Source: Isoetes taiwanensis (lineage: Eukaryota > Streptophyta > Lycopodiopsida > Isoetales > Isoetaceae). Taken from it: DNA of 64,000 bases. This document shows positions 26,301 to 40,081 of this stretch, piece by piece; position 1 is the stretch's first letter, and every line of letters starts with the position of its first letter. The DNA is taken from contig JAJEKV010000094.1 of the NCBI GenBank assembly GCA_021234155.1, positions 2,199,782-2,263,781 of the forward strand. The letters run 5' to 3'. The notes below the pieces were generated by a model that was not told the origin of the DNA, did no database searches, and saw nothing but the letters and a program-made list of their open reading frames with translations. A program made the translations under genes and the position numbers.

Positions 26301-27300
26301 TCCTTTTTAGTTAATCCCCATCGTTCAATTAAGTCAATCAAATCAGGGCCGTTGGATCTAGGGCTTGATACAACACCCTATAACATTATAATATAGGATT
26401 GAGATATAGTTTTCAGAATCACTTAATAAGAAAGTTTTAGAGATGTACGATTACCACCATTGGCAAGCTAGCTCCTGCCGATGACGTTCTTCTTGATTTT
26501 CTTAATCAAATTTCCTAAAAAATTACCTGAAGGGCACAGAAAACAAAGAACAAGAACAAGACATCATTCAAGAGATTATGCTAATGCCTATGAACCTCCC
26601 GTGCTAACTATTCATAGCATTCTGGAAAGTAATAATATACAATATCTTTGAGAACAAAGCAAGACAAGATGTAGCATATTGAAGATCCTATCTATTGATG
26701 CCAAAACCTGGTAAAGGCAAGCAACAATTAAGTTAGTGTAAATTATAGAAATATGCCAGAAGATTTAGTCCACAAGTATAATAATAAATTAATTTCAAAG
26801 TCCACTAAAACATGTTAGATATGATTAAGTAAACCTGCTGCAGCTATTGCTACTGCTGGATGAGTAAGATTCACTTTTGTCCTCTCCACTTAGAATGGAG
26901 GCATACAAGAGCAGCTAAATTACGTTGGGAGAGAAATAGCTACAACCAAAAGGTTGAGACAAGTATAAAAACTGAATAGAACATTGGCACATCACTGGAA
27001 TAGAGGCGGGCAATATGTAGTGTTTAACCTAAAGAAGATCGATCTTACCATAAATTGTACTACCTCAGTCTGCGGATTTTGGTAAGAATCAAAATTATAC
27101 ATTTAGAATTATCTCAGTTAAGGATGCCAAGAAACTCTTTCTTCCTCTGTACAACAAACAATGAGAATATCTTGTAGTTAAATACAAGCTCTGGCCAGAT
27201 TTTATTCAACAAGTAGGCTATTAAATTCACTACACACACATACACCATCTTTCCCATTGCAAATATCACTAGCTGGATTCATAACTCATGGCCAGGGAGT
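23365..27300. other. No gene recognised
   Basis: AT-rich. A small direct repeat containing tttgtctttaggcaaacca lies at about 24127 and 24192. Short ORFs show no conserved motif. Confidence 0.45.
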
Positions 27301-27319
27301 AGTGCATCACGGTCATTTT

Positions 27320-28450
27320 ACATTAGAATTATGTGGCGATGGTTCAAACTTCCATGTTGGTAGCATTGCACGATTTGGAACATGGTTTTAATGGAGATGT
27401 TCATTCTTGTAAGCCATTGCAACATCTCTTCAAGGCATTGCATGACACTGGTCCCATGAAACTAGAGGATTTGACCATAGGAAGGATGAATGGGCCATCA
27501 CCTTCAATCTATGTGAACTCCACACCGGGCACCGAATTTCACCCAGAAGCTAATACTTTGTAACTTGACAATTCAGCCGCCAGAATAAAATAGATACTTG
27601 TTTGCATACTTGTCGATCTTTTACATGGGTTGAAGTGTTTGAAATGGTCTATGTTGGTTACTTGATGCCTGGCCACACTCACAAAGACATTGATGCAATG
27701 TTTGGGCATTATAGGATCAAATTGCAGAAAAGTGACGTCACCACCTATCCGAGGCTTTTGGAGCTATTTAAGCAGCGTTCTTCACCATCAAGTTTAAATC
27801 TCACTATTTTGATTATGATAATCTATTATTTGCTTTCAATTCTGAATCAGAGTTTGTGGAAATGTGTTCTTCAGTTCGTTGAGATCTTATCAACCCTTTT
27901 AATTTGGGATTTTCCGGTATGACTAAAAAAATTTTGGAATTATCTTTAACTTGATTTCCTAAGGTTATGAGGGGGTTTGTCTGCCGATAAATCTTCCCGA
28001 TTCTCCAAAAATCTTCTTTTGGCAATCTTTGGCTCCATTCCAAGTGTCCAGAGAGAGAGTGATCTTCCAGAAGGCAAAATGGTTTTGCCCGACCGTCGTT
28101 GCCGAAAACTCCTCTCTTATTCTAAGTCTGCGGTGATAAGTCGTCATCCCCAAGATTTGGATTTTGATGGCAAGGAAACGGCAATCTCCATAGTCAAGGT
28201 TTGACGAAGCTCCAAAAATATCAATCTTCCACAGATTACGAAAAGTTCCATTTTAGCAAAAGGGCTCCTTCCTAGGATGGAGCTTATGCTTCGTGCATGG
28301 AGCTTATGGGTTTGGGCCGCTTGAGCCTTGCTACTTTTATTCCGGTAGACCTTCTCTGCTCATGATTGCAGTGGATATGGGTGAATCGATAGGTCTCCCA
28401 AATTTTATGTATCATGTAAGATCCGTTTCATTCATCCCGCCTTAGACATG
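27320..28450 (+). pseudogene. Decayed transposase-like gene with GHTHxDID motif (DUF7869-like)
   Basis: Three plus-strand frames line up as one protein. Frame A (27333-27563) has the segment leading to STPGTEFHPEANTL. A shifted frame near 27560-27600 reads LQLDNSAA, resembling the QLDN..ENKNRY segment of this group. Frame C (27602-27922) reads VYVGYLMPGHTHKDIDAMFG then YPRLLELFK. The order QLDN, about 40 residues, GHTHxDID is characteristic of DUF7869-type proteins, which are repeated in many genomes and generally taken as transposon-derived. Here at least two frameshifts break it. Sequence up to about 28450 may be its 3' part (INLPDSPKIFFWQSLAPFQ), with less certainty. No terminal repeats were found. 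Confidence 0.6.
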
Positions 28451-29946
28451 AAGGTATTGATGTATATTTGTAACTGCCTATTCATGTCATTATCATTTTT
28501 ATTATTCTATGCTTCACAGATTATGCATCCAAGGTCCAGATCTTTGTCCCATTATTCTCAATTGAGGCTTCTTTCTTTGCAATGCTCTAAGTTGCAGTGT
28601 CATTTAAACAGGATTTGTTTTTCTTATAAAAAAAATTACTAAGTGATGGTAACTCTTTCAGAAGTTTCATAGAGGTGTCAACAGTCCATTTACAGATTTG
28701 TAAGCCTCTCTACATTTCTTTAAATAGACTTGCAACTATGATGCAATGACGAAGAACGAGCCTGTTTTGCATTTCTTTGAAGAGACTTGCAAACATTGTG
28801 CCAGCCAAAAAGGAATTTGCGAGAATCATCACAAGTAGGAGTGGAGGTTAGTGCCACATTCCATTTCTCTCCCTTTAATCTTCAGAGATTTGACGTGGTA
28901 GAAATTCTTTAGACTATAGACTGAGCATTGAATGTTCTTATATGATTTCTTCTTGCGCATCAATCAAGGTTATTGTGCTGGACGATGATAAATTTGTCAA
29001 TTATTGTTTCAGGATGATGTCTCAAGGAAGCTTTATTCACGACCCATCATTTATCTGATGGAGGTAATATCTTTTTTTTGTGTCCTGGGCAGTATTATCA
29101 TGTAGCCTTAGTCGGCTTTATCTGCAACTCTCTAGATCAAGACAAAAGATTTGGTCTATTCCGGGCCAGCATAAGTTGCTTCTATTATAGCTAACAAATT
29201 ATCTAGGTAAGTAAACAGTTTGGCCCCAATGGAATAACGAAGCCCCATGTTAAAGCGGAGTAATAGATGCCAGTCAAATTGCTTCCATTGAAATAACAAA
29301 GCCCCATGGTAAATGGATTAATGGATGCCAGCTTCATACAATATGATAAAACCTCGACCCATTGAACTCTTCTGTTATGATGAATTCCATCTCCATGCTT
29401 GCTCCAAATTATAGAGAGCACTCATGGATCTTTCCATTTAAGTGGGCACAACGTTTAAGTGGGAATAGCGCTCTCAATGCTTAATGATAAGTTCTATAAG
29501 TTTGTTTAGAATGTAGGTAGCATGAATCCAATCAGCTTTTATGTAAGTCTCCGCATGTGCTATACCTGTTTGAACTTACATCATATGAGTAAACAACTCC
29601 ATTTATCGCGAAATCTAACCATGCAGGACTGATGAAAGCAATATGGGTTCCTGTACTTTTGGTATTTTATGATTTTTCAATCTTATTTGTAGAGGATCTG
29701 TATGCAAGGTCTCTGGCACTCTGATTTTGCAAAATATCCATTGTATCATTCATAGTTTAGTTTCTTTATGTATTTAACACTTGATGGACCATAAATGGTT
29801 CATTTGTACAGTTCGCTTTAAAATTCATATAAAATCAATGACATAAAATTCAGTTAAACCGCTTCTACATGTTAATATATGGCAAGCCTATGTTGCATCA
29901 GAAAATAGTTAAAATGTATATACCTCAAAATCTTGAAAGAGATGAG
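28450..29946. other. No gene recognised
   Basis: Contains small direct repeats: acttgcaa phrases at about 28728 and 28786, and a ~60-bp duplication at about 29222 and 29283 sharing aagccccatg and gatgccag. No coding signal. Confidence 0.45.
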
Positions 29947-30261
29947 GGTAAAAGCATGTTAGGTGTACCACTTTTGGAACTCGCAAAAGTACATGGGCTA
30001 CCAGGTACTCTGTAATCGTACTTTCTCTATTTTTCTTTTCATTAAAACTAGTACAAAAAGTCCAAAATAAAAAGTCATACTAATATTTAAAGGTAAGATA
30101 AATATACTGCTATCTAAGCCCAAAATATATATAAAAGTTCTAAATGTACCTTATTGACATATTACATTGTGTACCTGCTAAAGACTCAAATTCCGGGTAC
30201 CTTTTAGGTACTTTTTAGTCACTAAATAATACTTTTAAGGGACACTTAACATGCTTTCACC
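29947..30261. mobile_element. MITE family 2, copy 1 (~315 bp)
   Basis: Starts GGTAAAAGCATGTTAGG and ends with the inverted form (AACATGCTTTCACC). It is collinear with 46031-46350 over its full length, with substitutions and indels. It has no coding capacity. The target duplication here is not visible, probably through mutation. Confidence 0.85.
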
Positions 30262-33200
30262 CTTTAGGTGAATCAAGTCAAGTCCAAATATTTCCATGTT
30301 TACATAATGTAAACCATTCTAAATGGGGCATTTTGATTTTTTTCATTATAATGGTATTTTCTATAATGAGATAAGGATTAATACACAAAAACCTTGCTCC
30401 AATCCGAAGTCTATAAAGGAAGATATACCAAACATGCATGGTCAAACAGCTTTTCTCATTCTCTCCTCGTGGACCAATAATTTGTTCCTGTATACGTCAA
30501 TTAAAATTCTATAACTTTTGTAATGAAAATGATTTTTTTTACTTCAAATTTGGTATATACTTGACTAATTGGTCCATGCATAAAAGTTCAATTTGTTAAT
30601 GTAATTTGAAGCTTCACTTTAACTTATAACACTTTTAAGTAACTTAACCACGTCTATTTTGTTATATTTGAGAAATTTATTGAAATAGTATGTCATTGAA
30701 AAAATAATATATGAATGCTTGTATGGATATGAAACCAATGAAAACAAGTAAAGAAAAAAGAGCAAAAGGTACCATCATGATAAATCAATAAAGGTTTCGT
30801 ATTACAAGACCACATCAATCCATTGTGTTCATTTCTAAATCAATAAGTCTTTACCTTATTGGATCTCAAGCCTAATTTTAGGATAATATTAGTATTCTCT
30901 TTATGAGATCCTCTATCAATAAAAATATTTATTGTTAGGTTTGCCAAAACTTTTAGTATTAGTTCCTAGTTATCATCAAATATTTTCCATATTTGATCTC
31001 TTAGATTTGTGCCTTGAAATGAACTTCAAATACCATATTTCCAAAGTTTCCCAAAGTTAAGATAGCAATGCAAGATGAACCAAGGGAAAAATATGAAAAA
31101 GATATGCCTAAAAGAAGATCAAGATAGGATCAAGTATGCCGAGCAATTATTGGTCCACATGAATTTCATTTAAAAGTTAAGAACATCATCATCCTAATCA
31201 CCTCCTTTAGGAATATAGCTTTATATCACATTATATATGATAACATTAGTTGATTAGGGAGGATTTGTCTATTCTAAAAGGTATACCTGAGCACAAAAAT
31301 TAAGTGAGTTACTGCCACTTAAATGTATGAGAAAGTCCACTTACACCTTCAAAGATTATCTTATGTGACGATGAGAAATCATAATATCATTGTAGGGAAC
31401 AAAATGAATAGAGCCACGTAAATAAATAGAGAAATTTTCTCTCTAATCCAGCTTGGTTTAATCCCCGACCTATACATAGTCCATATGCTTATTTATATTC
31501 AAATCTTGTATATAATATATTATCCTAACATGAAATTTGAGATATATATTGCCAACAAAGGTTCAAATTTACAAAATTTATAGTCTATCATGTGCTGATC
31601 TACATGTACTATGGTCCTACTTTGACTACAACATTCGGGAGCAAACACATTGTCTAACTCTTTATAATATTGGAAAGTAAGTAGGTTTCTTTCATTTTTT
31701 TCCCCAATAAGACCACAACAAGGATCTCAATATCCCTTTTATCACACATTGCGCCATTTCAAAGGCTTATGGAAGAATTATAGTGCAATAGTTAATTTTT
31801 GAGATGAACTAGAAAAACAGTAATGGAAAGTTTTTGATCTATTTATTTATAGTCATGGCTAAAGTTCGCGGATATTGTCCTCTATTCACTCAATAACTAT
31901 CACTACCTACATTATTGTTGAGTTTTAGGACCTATAAAGGTATAATCAATGCACTTTGGAACATTTCTGTAAGCCCATCCCTAAGTATATTAGAGCTCGC
32001 TTAGATCTAGATAATGCATGGTTATACCCTAGTTACACTTACATTTATGTTGGGATAAAGTAAATCTACATAGAGCTGATTAGAATGCATCATTTTACTA
32101 TCCTTGTGAGACTTTATGGATGGATTTATTGAAGCACTTTAACTCCATATTTTTATTTTGAATTGCATAATAATTTCTTTAGTTAATAAATCTATACTAA
32201 TAAAAACATATAAACATAAAAAAAAATCTTTGACTATAGGTTTTCCTAGTTAAGGACTCATATTGTCACAAAAATTAAGTCAAACTTGTACACAAGAGAG
32301 AAATAATTCTTGAACCTCATGCAGCATTTTTAAGCAAAATAGGGTTTGGCGACCTAATTAAAATCAAATGATAGTGGCAAAACATGGAAACATGTAAATT
32401 GATATGTTTTTAACATAATACATCAATTAATTTCATATTTAGCAAGGTTTAGACACTTTTATGCTAGAAAATTGAAGAATGCAAATTTAGAGTAAATGTA
32501 AAACCGCCAAATTCTTTCCAAAGTTTGAAACAATCATACCAATATAAAGGTGTATCCAAGGTCATGAAATCTTTGGCTGTGTCGTTAAGAATCAAGTGAA
32601 GACTAAATAGTGGTGGTATATTTTAAAATTAAAATTCTATCTTGTGAGATATATCGCTTTCATGTATAGCAGGACTATTTCTCTCGTCCATGGACTGCAA
32701 ATGGTCCCCTGAACTCTAGTGTTAATGTCTTATTACTTGAAATTTATGGATATATGGCTTTAACCAAGTAGTCTATTCTTATCCATATTTATGCCAACTT
32801 GAAATTTAAAGGTTTGTTTAGTGCTCTAATATTTTTTATTTCATGAAACGCAGGACATTGGAGTTGAATAACTCGCCTTGAATCGTAATCCTTAACAAGA
32901 CAGAGATGAAGCTAATGGAGCTATTCGGAGCCATGATCAGGGTTGCAGTAGCTTGAAAGGTAGAAATGCATTTTTCCAGAGCGCAAGTTCTTTCATCTAA
33001 AGTAAATTCTGTTATAGCTTTTTCAAGAGCTGCATTCTCCCAATATTGTGGCCATGGCGCAAGAAAAGGAAAAAAAATTACTAGAAGTACATCTTCATCA
33101 TACTTTAGGCATATTCTAATTTCTCAATGCATTTGCTTATGAATTCACTATGGTTTTCTATTTATGGATTGCAGACGGATTCTATTGATGCATTCTATTG

Positions 33201-35215
33201 ATGCAGTACATGTAAATCTACTGCAAGTAAACCACCGACTACAGTTCAACAAGCTGTATATTTGCAACCCACACTTCTATCCAGGTTCAACCACATGAAC
33301 TTGATAGCTTGATACACCACAAGTAATTTCATATGTTCCCTTTTCAATTTATACTAAAATTTTTGTGATTTCTCTCTGTTATGGATAGAGCAAAAATACT
33401 CAATTAATATTGAGTTTCTCCAATGACCAGTTTAATTAGTTTAAATATTGCATATTTCAATCATAGAGCAAATTTTCTATCTTGAGCTCTAGACTAATGT
33501 TCACATGTTATTTGAAATCTTTGGCATGGCAGGCATGAATCTAGCATGTCAACAAAATGTAGAACACGTATTGAATCTAGCATATCAACAAAATGCAGAA
33601 CACATAGCACTTTAGCATGCACTTTAAAACTGAAATACATGAATTACAATAGCTCCTTACACTATGGCAAAAAATAGCACACTTATAATTAGCTATTTAA
33701 AACTCATTAAATTAAGAATATACTACGATTGGTCTCTTTATCTTCAAAAGTCTATTCAATGTGCAATACAATAAAATTGTACTTATGCTCGCAATGTAGG
33801 GCATCTGCTTAATCAGTACTTTACATGCCAAACAAATTGCAAAGCTCATTAAAACTTATCAACCTACACAATAATTATTGAGTAAAACATTACTTAAAGG
33901 AAAAGAAAATGATTGAATTCATATCTTAAATGAATGTCTACAAAAAGATGTATGACATAAAGTGCTATTTGACCATTGAATGGTGAAAAATATTATCTCG
34001 ATTTATGCTGCACAACCTTGGCGCTAGGCCATAAGCACTTTTCCTCAGATCGCTCCAATTTTATCGGACCAATATGGGGCTTTGAAATTTTGATAAAAAA
34101 ATCTGAATGCCACTTTTGTAGCATGCTATAGATACCATTGTCATTTGAAATCTATCAAGTGTCCTTTGCTATTTTGGCAATGATTCCCACACCTGACTAC
34201 CATCAATTTAATACACCTACCATTACGATATTTGTTGTATGTATTGTAAGTGTTCTACAATCCTTATCATTGCCTGCTAATAGACTCAGATTTATGCTGC
34301 AGAACGGCACTCCACATTAGTTTGATTCAATTTGAGATGATACGTATAAAAGAACGATATGAGATGAAGTAGTAGCCTTTATGAATCTCCTGGAAAGCAT
34401 ACTAAGGCTGCATGGGATTGCTTGATTTGATATCATTTTATGCAAAAAAGATTTAGCTAAGACCCAAATTCTTTTGCTCCAATGATACTATGTTTGTTTC
34501 CAAAGGCTTGTGGCAATGCGCATCATGTGATTCTTTTGTCTCCTGTTTTGCTTACAAATTGTTTGCAAAACTAACTTAGTTTCTTTGATTGTGTACCGCG
34601 TTTAGGCTTATTGTACCATGTCACTGAAGGATAGATGTTTCGGATATATGCCTCGTGATTCTAAATAAGAGGACGTAAAGTTGAATAGTATTTAATAAGG
34701 GAAACTTAAACTTTTGGACTTCCATCCAGTTTAAATCGCTTGCCGCCAGTTTTTTGCAAGTTATAAAGTTTAAAGCGGTAGACTATAAAGCACTATAAAG
34801 CATGATAAACCAAGTCAACATCTTTATAAACCCCATTTTTTTGTTGTTCGTAGGCTCTTGAAATTAACTGAGGTATTTTGAATGATCGTGTGAAATGTCA
34901 ACTATAAAGTGTAATCGTGGTTTGTTCCTATCTGCCTTCAAACATCGGATATTGGGTTAACTTTAATGTCAAGCAACATACATTTAATGTATATTGACGC
35001 TTATTTTCATGTCCTATGAATTATATTGAGATTAAAAACATGGAAACACAGCCATTCTCCAATATTCTACCTCACAAAAAATACCTAATGCATGAATAAG
35101 TCTCCTTTATGGCATAATTTGAATTACACTAGCCATGTTTTGAGCAGATCTTGGTGATTTGGTTGGTAAAACAAATAACATTTGGCTTGTATAGGCCAAA
35201 TCCAGCTTTTGAACA
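30262..35215. other. AT-rich intergenic DNA, no gene recognised
   Basis: Nearly 5 kb of AT-rich sequence with only two ORFs of about 60 codons. Small duplications are present, for example gaatctagcatgtcaaca and its variant at about 33537 and 33573. Confidence 0.5.
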
Positions 35216-35246
35216 GACATAATCCCAATTTAAATGAATGATGGTT
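35216..35246 (-). repeat. Transposon terminus, family 1 (second site)
   Basis: Same 31-bp sequence as at 243-273. It abuts the reverse-complement half of the 1.33-kb repeat unit at 35247. The unit is interrupted after ggccaa, whereas the right half at 40113 resumes with ccaagc, so CCAA would be a 4-bp target duplication. Confidence 0.6.
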
Positions 35247-35738
35247 TTGGCCATAACTTGGCCTTGTCCCCACACAGTAGCATGGGCCTTAATTAAGTAG
35301 AGACAAGAAATTAAAATAGGGTATTAGACTTCCGATGATGCTAAAATAGTAGGATAGACGTGGGACGAACAGATTTGGAAGGTGTCAACTCTCTCAACTT
35401 AAGTAGTATCTAGTATTCAATGAGTGATCAATGTTTCCAATAATAACTTGATCAATAAAAAGACAATATGCTCAAATAACTCACAACAACAGATATTGAA
35501 GTAAAGTCTAAAAGAAAAAGTACAATAATACTTAGAGCTTACACTGGCATATATCCAAGTGCTCATCATCATCATCATCATGTGGCCCCAACGAATGCTC
35601 ATTTTCTTCATCTTTCAAGTTGCACATCTACATCAGTGTCAGAAGGTCCAGTCTCTCATTTGGTTGGAGATACCAGAGGCCTCTTCAATTAACCCTTGCT
35701 AGACAAAACAATAAATCATAGTGTTGTATACATATAAC
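35247..35738 (-). repeat. Left half of the 1.33-kb repeat unit, inverted
   Basis: This is the reverse complement of unit sequence at about 60196-60683, including the conserved short exon-like block encoding DEENEHSLGP and a run of Asp codons (gat/cat repeats at 35560-35582). Its partner half lies at 40113-40775 on the other strand. Confidence 0.8.
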
Positions 35739-35789
35739 CACGATTCCATTATTTTGAAATTATTCCATCATTTTGAATAGTGACAATGA

Positions 35790-36612
35790 TATGGGGCATG
35801 CTTAGGAGGGTCCAGAAGAAAATAATAAGGCAATGGGGATATTCGTGAAACAATGGTTAAGGTAATGGGCATTTGGTTACAAGATACCACGGAACATAGG
35901 GCATGATATTTGATCAACCATTAAAGGAAAGGAATATCTCAAAGCAAAAGATAAGGAAAATATCTTATACTAAAGGCAACGCCAACAATAGGTTCTGCTG
36001 CTATTCTGCAACAAAAAGGGCTGATCGTATATGGACCTAGTACATGGCAATTTCTCTCGAAAGCAAAGGTCCGGATTGGCTATAACCGGAGGCATCGGCC
36101 ATTTAGAAACAGAGTGGCATCACTGCACTGGTTTCGACATCCGCAGAAGCAAATCCTATGACTCATCGGTCTTTGATTTCAGCAAGAGCTTGGTCTTCTA
36201 CCGCTTCCTATTCAACCGACCTGCCTCTTTCCAAGGATCTCTCAGAGGCGGAGCCTGGTCTGCTCGCTCATCATTTCCGATCGCCAGGATATCCGCTCTT
36301 TCTGCTAGCTTCCAAGATTGTATTTTCGAGCCTCGCTCTTTGGTGGCTGAATCTGATTCATAACTGCTGTAAGATCGATTGATATGTCGAAGGATAATAG
36401 CCGCTACCAATCTCTTTCACCGCTTCCTTGAAACTGCCTTAGCTATTGTTCCGATCCTATTAGTGGTGAACTGGATGCCCAAACTGGTTGTGAAACTAAG
36501 ATGATTGATCGGTGGAAACCGAAAGCATTTGTACTTAAGTAAAGATTGCTTCTACTTTGTCCGCATAATTGTGGTTTAAAGAAGTTAATACTCTTTAAGT
36601 TTCCTCTAAAGC
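35790..36612. repeat. ~0.83-kb direct duplication, copy 1
   Basis: Collinear with 37790-38628 from ggggcatgct to ttaaagaagttaatact. It holds a plus-strand ORF (36031-36363, 110 codons) that is not preserved in copy 2, so coding is unlikely. The differences are mostly single-base indels in homopolymers. Confidence 0.8.
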
Positions 36613-37475
36613 GATCATGGTATCGAGCTGCGATTCTTGTGGAATCTATGGGTCATGGGAACATCATCGAGACTTTGAATATCTCCTTTGGATTTGAATC
36701 AAAGAAGATGGAATTGATGGTGGTAGGTATGTCGGTTGACTCGCGACACCAAGAATCTTGCAAGCCCGTACGCAAGTGTAGATATTTAATTGTGTCAAAG
36801 AAGTGTTAGGTGAAGTACATAGCTAAATTAAGCTTAATCTTGAGCCGCATGCCCAAGGTGGAAATTCTAGAGCCCTAAGAATTTGTGTAATTCGACAAGG
36901 ATTCGGGCCCTATGAATAGTTTCATTATTCCTCATACATTGATTTGGTGATTAATCAACAGCCGAGCATCGCAGAGGCGAGAAGAGAAAAAGTTCTGCTT
37001 TCTGCGGAGAATGCTCAAGCATATAGGGACCGAATTTGTTGGAACGAGTTTGCTGGCTAAAGGAAATTCTATGATCATTTGGACGATTATGGAATAAAGA
37101 AAGAATTTGTTTGATTTCATGGAGTCGATCAGGAGATCCGAGACCGACCGACCGCGGGGACATTCATATAACATTTGACTTTGGAAGTCATATTAACACT
37201 TCACCTTATTTGCAGCTCGGTTTAGTATTAAGATTGGGAAGGAACTCTACTGACAAAGTCACAAAGATATGGATGCTAAAGATTTGGATGCGAACTTCAA
37301 ATCGCTCCTAGCGGGACGACTTATGGGTAAAAGTCTCTAGTTGATTTGATTTGGTTTGTAATATTTGGATTTTATGAGGAATAAAAAATTAAATTATTAT
37401 GAAAATATGGTGCAATTGATGTAATTTTGAGAGGGGTAATTGTGGCTATTGCACAATAGGCCTACCAAAATTCAT
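36613..37475. other. Spacer between the duplicated segments
   Basis: No gene recognised. The short ORFs at 36932-37311 on both strands have no motif. Confidence 0.4.
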
Positions 37476-37477
37476 TA

Positions 37478-37599
37478 GTACCGCCAAGGTACAAAATTAG
37501 GGTAGTACCGCGGAGGTACGATGTTCAACGTGATCGTGGATATTGAATAATAGCTTAGTATCATGGAGATATTTCATCAATAAGTACCGCGGGAGGTAC
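37478..37599. repeat. Three GTACC...GGTAC hairpin motifs
   Basis: Imperfect palindromes gtaccgccaaggtac (37478-37492), gtaccgcggaggtac (37505-37519) and gtaccgcgggaggtac (37584-37599), with related fragments (ggtgccacagagggtac) just downstream. Confidence 0.7.
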
Positions 37600-37789
37600 T
37601 AACGATAGCTAAGGTGCCACAGAGGGTACAAGGATATATCGTACTAAGGAGTACGCGATATCCGGTAACTATTTCCTCGAATTTCCATAACCTTCAGACG
37701 ATGGGGCAATCACTTTGAGAAGGGATGGGGCCCTCGATGCCTTTGGAAGATCTTTACCCATCTTCTTTAAGAAGGGATGGATTGATACA

Positions 37790-38628
37790 TGGGGCATGCT
37801 AGGGGAGTGGTCCGTAGAAGAAAATAATAAGGCAATGGGAACATTCGGAAACAATGGTTAAGGTAATGGCATTTGCTAAGATACCATGGAACATAGGGCA
37901 TGATATTTGATCAACCATTAAAGGAAAGGGAATATCTTCAAAGCAAAAAAGATAAGGGAAAATATCTTATACTAAAGGGCAACGCCAACAAATAGGTTCT
38001 GCTATTCTTGCAACAAAAAGGGCTGGATCGAGATGATCAAAAATAGCGCGGGCACTTTCTCTCAGAGCAAAGGCCCGACATATAAATCGAGGTGCACGGG
38101 CCTTAGGAAATTGCAGAGTGGCATCACTGCACCGGTTTCGACATCCGGCAAGCAACCGCACTCGGCCAGATTCTGCCTTTGATTTCAGTAGCTTGGTCTT
38201 CTACCGTCTTATTCAAACTGACCTCTTTCCAAGGATCTCGAGATGGAGCTCGGTCCGCTTCCTCGCTTCATTGGCTTCCTGATCACAGGATATCCGCTTT
38301 TCTGCTTCCTAAGATTGTATTGAGCTCACTTTGCGGTTGAATTGAGCTCCATAACTGTTGTAAAGATCTGGATTGATAGTGCTCGGCGATAATATTAGGT
38401 CAAGTACTCAATTCCTTTCTAATCGCTTCCCCTTGGAAATTGCCTTTTAGTTATTGTTCGATCCTAAGCTAAGGGTGAACTGATGCCCAAATCCATCAAG
38501 TTGTGGGAAACCAAGATGATTGATCAGGAACGAAGTTACTTGTACTTAAGTAAAGATTGTTTTTCTCTACTTGTTCCGCATAATTGTGGTTTAAAGAAGT
38601 TAATGCTCTTTAAGTTTCTTTAAAGCTG
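37790..38628. repeat. ~0.83-kb direct duplication, copy 2
   Basis: Second copy of 35790-36612, about 2 kb downstream in the same orientation. It keeps several longer homopolymers (aaaaaag against aaaag; gggaatatctt against ggaatatct). Confidence 0.8.
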
Positions 38629-40081
38629 CATCGACAACCCCAATTTCAACAATGTGGAATTGCATGTAAATAATGCCTTTTATTATCATCCCACTTCTAA
38701 CAGTTCTCAAATTGCTAACACTTATCACAAGCCAAGATTCCACATTCTCAAGTAGATGTAACTCGTGTAGATAATTACATACGCATTTCACATCCAAGCA
38801 GAGATATTTATATTTGTGTGGTGATATAACGTAGTATCGGTTATAATAGGCCGTATTTGTGTGGATATAGCTGAAGTAGATTCATGATTGGCAGATACTT
38901 ATGGATGAATTTTATTTTGCTTGTTCGCTATTTCTAGTGACTTTCGTAATTTTATTCTACGTATCAAGTGGATCATCGGCCGCATTGTTGAATTAATTAT
39001 GGCCGAAGTTCAACGCAATTCCTGGCGCAGCCAACCCTCAAGCGACTCATCCGGCGCTTAAACTTCAACAACTTCACGCGCCTACCGCAATGCCTTCCCG
39101 CGCCAGCGTGCCTATCTCCCAAGCGACTCTCCACTTTATACAAATCCAATATCCCTTCCACAGTCCCGTCACCTTCACTTCTCTATCGGTTTTCATAGTT
39201 TTGTACCTCCCTCTCTAACTACTGGTTCACCCGCCACATCCTCTTCCAAATCAATGTATCCTTATCTTCCCGGGTTTCCAATATTGTGATCTCCATCATC
39301 CTGTACTGCACTATTGGCTTCTCCATCTCGCACCAAAACCCAACTGCAATGGACACCATGCCCAATAAGGCCTCACCTACATAACCTCATGAACTTTTCC
39401 ACTGGGATCTCTGTATAAATGAACCAATACTGCACCCTCGCAGAGCAGCATAGCCCTCAGATCTCCGTGACAGTTCTATTCATTTGAAACAGATTTCTGC
39501 AGTCTGCGACAGAATCCCAGGCGAACTATACTTCACTGTAGCTCGGCTGGCTGCATTTGCAGCTGTAGAAAGAATGTAGCTCGCCTTGCTGGAGCGCTAC
39601 GTCTCAACAAACCAACGGGCAGAAGAAACAGTAAAGGCAATGTCCGGTGAAGAAGATCCAACGTGACCCTCTCTACAGCCGAAATCCAAACGGCAAAAAT
39701 GCCTTTAATAGGTTTGTCTATGCGTAAAGGGCGTAGAAATATATGGGGAAGGAAGTCGGAATGGCAAAGGTCGAATAGGTCTGCTATGAAGAAAGTTCCG
39801 AGAAAAGAAAGCTGAATGGGAAATAGGTCGGAATAGGTCCTGGCTCAAGAAAAAACGCTAGAGAGAGATATACGCGAAAGAAAGCCAAAATAGGCGTGCG
39901 TCCAAAAAAAATGCTATAGGAAAAGGTGAATGGAACGTGTAGAAAAAAAGTGAGGAAGCAAAAGCGGGGGAAAGTCTAAACGAGCGTGAAAGTTTAGATG
40001 GAGGAAATTTTAGGGGGGCGGGGAAATTTTAGGGGGGCGGGCGGGAAACGAAATATATTTTAAATTCCCACCCAATATTAT
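38629..40081. other. Intergenic, GC-richer patch, no gene recognised
   Basis: Positions 39020-39600 are richer in G+C and contain TATA-like strings (actttatacaaatcc at about 39131; ctgtataaatgaacc near 39411), but no reading frame follows either. Positions 39690-40030 are purine-rich with repeated aataggtcg phrases. Confidence 0.4.

Noticed and set aside
36031-36382. 110-codon and 74-codon plus-strand ORFs in the first copy of the 0.83-kb duplication
   Set aside because: Neither frame is kept in the second copy at 37.8-38.6 kb, and no motif is present.
39130-39430. TATA-like strings as promoters
   Set aside because: No open frame or splice structure follows, and such strings are expected by chance in AT-rich DNA.
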